NCBI GenBank assembly: GCA_052389435.1 | Contig: JBQTIB010000129.1 | Coordinates: 1-30,344, forward strand | From: JBQTKD01 sp052389435 | GTDB lineage: Bacteria > Actinomycetota > Actinomycetes > Sporichthyales > Sporichthyaceae | DNA: 30,344 nt | Direction of reading: 5' to 3' | Part shown: positions 28,866 through 30,344 of the stretch, piece by piece | Layout: each line of letters opens with the position of its first letter | Numbering within the stretch: the stretch's first letter is position 1 | Program-made: the position numbers and the translations under genes | The notes under the pieces: generated by a model | What the model saw: the letters and a program-made list of their open reading frames with translations, nothing else | What the model was told of the DNA's origin: nothing | Database searches by the model: none

Positions 28866-29809
28866 TCCGGGAAGTCGGAGCCGGCGAGCAGGTCGGCGAG
28901 GGCCAGGCGGTACCAGGTGCCGTCGGAGTCGAACGCGTGCAGGTCGGCGCCGCGGCAGGTCCACCGCATGCGGCTGGCGTCCAGGCCGTTCGGCAGCACG
29001 ATGCGGCACCCCGGGGCCCCGCTCTCGACGCCACCGGCGAGCCGGAACGGGGTGGCGACGTCGTACATCGCCGGATGCCAACTCCCCGCCACCGCCCCGA
29101 CGGCCCCGCCGAGCAGCAGCCGAGTGGGCGTGGCGACCGGCGCGGGTCCCCACACCGTCGCGGACTCGCCGTCGCCGGCCATCAGCACGCAGTTCGCGTC
29201 GTCGGAAAGTGTTGCCCAGCAGGCATTTTCGCCGACGACGTTGAGGGTGTAGCAGTCCAGGACGCGCGGCAGGCCGGGGCTGCGCCGGCTCTCCCAACGA
29301 GGTTCGAGCGAGCCGTCGAAGCGAACGACGCCGGTGAACCTGCTCCCGGCCGACTCGTCCCAGTACCCCGCCCAGATCTGGCCGGACGGGGTGGCGAGCA
29401 CCTCGCCGATCGCGCGACCCCACCGAGCGGTGCGCCGGACGGCCCCGTCGGCGCCGACGACGAGCGTCGTCGTGCCCCTGGGCGGGGTCTCGGCGGACAC
29501 CAGCAGGACCTCGCCGTCCGGCAGCGGCTGGACGTGACGAATCGTCAGATCGGTGTCGAATTCGACCGCGGCGACGACGTTGCCGCTGGGTCCGTGCGTG
29601 GTCGCCTGCAGCCGATCGGGCCGCAGCCGGCTCTGCCACACGGCGATCGCCTCGCCGGCCGGACCGACGGAGGCCTTCAGGGGTTTGACCCCGTAGGCGG
29701 TCCGATCGGCCGGGGTGAGGAATCCCCGGCGCCGCAGCGGCACGGTCGGGAGCCGCAGCATCTCGATCCGCAGCTCGCGGGCCTCCCGCTCTCGTTCCAC
29801 GGCGCCCAT
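28862..29809 (-). CDS. Hypothetical protein, 315 residues, beta-rich
   Basis: This soluble protein has no signal peptide. It starts with a charged helix (VEREREARELRIEMLRLPTV). The remainder alternates short strands and turns (AGEAIAVWQSRLRPDRLQAT, RHVQPLPDGEVLLVSAETPP, GQIWAGYWDESAGSRFTGVV), like a beta-propeller without clear sequence repeats. Similar large orphan proteins are common in actinomycetes next to regulatory genes, but I recognise no named family. The ATG at 29809 has no strong ribosome site; the region upstream is shared with the gdx riboswitch promoter. The stop shares CTAG with the convergent SUKH-like gene. Confidence 0.75.
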   Translation of the reverse strand: MGAVEREREARELRIEMLRLPTVPLRRRGFLTPADRTAYGVKPLKASVGPAGEAIAVWQSRLRPDRLQATTHGPSGNVVAAVEFDTDLTIRHVQPLPDGEVLLVSAETPPRGTTTLVVGADGAVRRTARWGRAIGEVLATPSGQIWAGYWDESAGSRFTGVVRFDGSLEPRWESRRSPGLPRVLDCYTLNVVGENACWATLSDDANCVLMAGDGESATVWGPAPVATPTRLLLGGAVGAVAGSWHPAMYDVATPFRLAGGVESGAPGCRIVLPNGLDASRMRWTCRGADLHAFDSDGTWYRLALADLLAGSDFPD

Positions 29810-29822
29810 TGTGGGCGTTGGC

Positions 29823-29828
29823 TATCCT
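29823..29828 (+). promoter_or_regulatory. Candidate -10 box (TATCCT) of gdx transcript
   Basis: TATCCT lies 25 bases upstream of the guanidine-III aptamer. No clear -35 is visible; the orphan gene starts on the opposite strand 13 bases upstream. Confidence 0.4.
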
Positions 29829-29830
29829 GG

Positions 29831-29856
29831 CCGGAGAAGGCGCAGCGCCTTTCCGG
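29831..29856 (+). promoter_or_regulatory. Hairpin overlapping the 5' end of the guanidine aptamer
   Basis: CCGGAGAAGGCG pairs with CGCCTTTCCGG (one bulged G, 3-base loop) to form about 11 bp. Its 3' arm includes CCGG at 29853-29856, which is also the first strand of the aptamer, so the two folds exclude each other. Confidence 0.55.
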
Positions 29857-29892
29857 ACGAGGGAGCCGTACCCGGCACGCGACAAGACGGCC
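29853..29892 (+). ncRNA. Guanidine-III (ykkC-III) riboswitch
   Basis: The 40-nt segment begins CCGGACGAGG, continues with GCCGTACCCGG and ends GACAAGACGGCC. This is the conserved ykkC-III pattern as I remember it from Thermobifida-type examples. GCCGT (29865-29869) pairs with ACGGC (29887-29891). It lies 14 bases before the gdx start codon and its own structure would reach toward the GGAG ribosome site (29898-29901). Guanidinium binding should raise expression of the exporter. Confidence 0.88.
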
Positions 29893-29906
29893 AGCGTGGA
29901 GCTTCC

Positions 29907-30221
29907 ATGTCCTGGATCGTGCTGCTGTTCTCGGGCGTTCTCGAGGCCGTCTGGGCGGTGGCTCTGGGCAAATCCGCCGGCTTCACCCGCCCGACGCCGA
30001 CGGTCCTCTTCGCCGCGGCCCTGGTCGCGAGCATGGCCGGGCTCGCCTACGCGATGCGCGACCTGCCCGTCGGCACCGCCTACGCGGTGTGGGTGGGTGT
30101 CGGTGCCTCGCTCACCGTCGCCTACGGCATGGTCGCCGGGACCGAGGCCGTCGGCGCGGTGAAGGTCGCGCTGCTGGTCGGCCTCGTGGGCTGCGTCGTC
30201 GGGCTCAAGCTGGCCCACTAG
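29907..30221 (+). CDS. gdx: SMR-family guanidinium exporter (Gdx, formerly SugE)
   Basis: This 104-residue protein has four membrane helices, typical of small multidrug-resistance transporters, working as an antiparallel dimer. The essential Glu is present (VLEAVWAVALGKS, Glu13), and the SugE/Gdx subtype signature GTAYAVWVGVGA (56-67) and the fourth helix complete the fold. Members with this signature export guanidinium in exchange for protons. The guanidine-III riboswitch directly upstream confirms the substrate class. The ATG at 29907 follows GGAG; the longer frame upstream is rejected because it would pass through the aptamer. Confidence 0.93.
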   Translation: MSWIVLLFSGVLEAVWAVALGKSAGFTRPTPTVLFAAALVASMAGLAYAMRDLPVGTAYAVWVGVGASLTVAYGMVAGTEAVGAVKVALLVGLVGCVVGLKLAH

Positions 30222-30270
30222 CCTCGCCGTTTCACGATCGTCGGCGTGCCGGCGGGTCTTGAAGCGCGAA

Positions 30271-30335
30271 AGTGCCTGTCCGGTCGGGGATTCTGGTGAT
30301 TGCGACGTCATCAGAAAACCGACCCGAAAGGCACT
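30271..30335. repeat. Imperfect 17-bp inverted repeat at window end
   Basis: Arm 30271-30287 (AGTGCCTGTCCGGTCGG) and arm 30319-30335 pair with two mismatches around a 31-base loop. The flanks GCGAA/TTCGC extend the match. It may be the outer end of an insertion sequence continuing past the window, or a hairpin after gdx. The sequence ends 9 bases later, so neither can be confirmed. Confidence 0.45.
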
Positions 30336-30344
30336 TCGCAGGTG

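Noticed and set aside
27558..30311. 917- and 934-residue open frames on both strands over the last 3 kb
   Set aside because: Both are compositional shadows of the nitroreductase, SUKH-like, orphan and gdx genes.
1..30344. CRISPR array, rRNA genes, restriction-modification or toxin-antitoxin loci
   Set aside because: No spaced repeat series, rRNA-like sequence or recognisable Cas, methylase, nuclease or toxin gene was seen; the SUKH-like protein alone is not evidence for a toxin system.

Overview
The window is very GC-rich, and codon third positions in the real genes are almost all G or C. It carries actinobacterial hallmarks: GTG starts, TANNNT -10 boxes placed 6-7 nt before start codons, SpoIIE/STAS regulators, and cobalamin and guanidine-III riboswitches. 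I infer a soil-type actinomycete (Actinomycetota, possibly near Frankiales/Sporichthyales); the genus cannot be named from this sequence alone.

Layout. (1) 1-3203 looks like the decayed end of an integrative element. It holds the C-terminus of an IS110-type transposase abutting the C-terminal remnant of a MobF/TraA-like relaxase-helicase, an XRE regulator divergent from an excisionase-like gene, a small secreted protein and an orphan protein. The element is bounded by tRNA-Gly(CCC), whose 3' end faces it; no integrase gene is visible. (2) 3204-8155 is chromosomal: tRNA-Gly, selO, a lipoprotein, a PH-domain membrane protein, a siderophore-interacting flavoprotein and an AurF-like diiron oxygenase. 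(3) 8254-10991 is regulator-rich: a TetR gene with two near-identical palindromic operators shared with the oxygenase promoter, a MarR-like/TetR pair, and a FhuF-like ferric reductase. (4) 11045-12300 is a cobalt importer (cbtB-cbtA) under a cobalamin riboswitch. (5) 12389-17961 holds a methyltransferase, a small conserved 45-residue protein, an MFS permease overlapping a large FAD/Fe-S 2-hydroxyacid-type dehydrogenase, and an SRPBCC protein. (6) 17991-22098 holds a STAS protein, an orphan protein and a three-GAF SpoIIE phosphatase, which are parts of a partner-switching signalling pathway. (7) 22160-24698 holds an SDR coupled to an orphan gene, and a DedA protein. (8) 24888-27228 holds a secreted beta-propeller, a small secreted Asp/His/Tyr/Gly-rich protein and a 40-residue ORF with a leader hairpin. 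(9) 27235-30221 holds an ABM monooxygenase, a nitroreductase, a SUKH-like protein, an orphan and a guanidine-III-riboswitch-controlled SMR exporter (gdx). The last ~75 bases hold an inverted repeat that may be the edge of another insertion sequence.

Themes. Metal and redox handling recurs (siderophore reduction, cobalt import, diiron, Fe-S and flavin enzymes). Most genes are ordinary housekeeping or accessory actinobacterial genes. No complete novel defence or biosynthetic system is visible. The most interesting signals are regulatory: paired operators, riboswitches, leaderless promoters, a probable CTG start and stop-codon overlaps at CTAG. There are also several small or orphan ORFs. No stretch longer than 300 bases lacks a gene or a described element.
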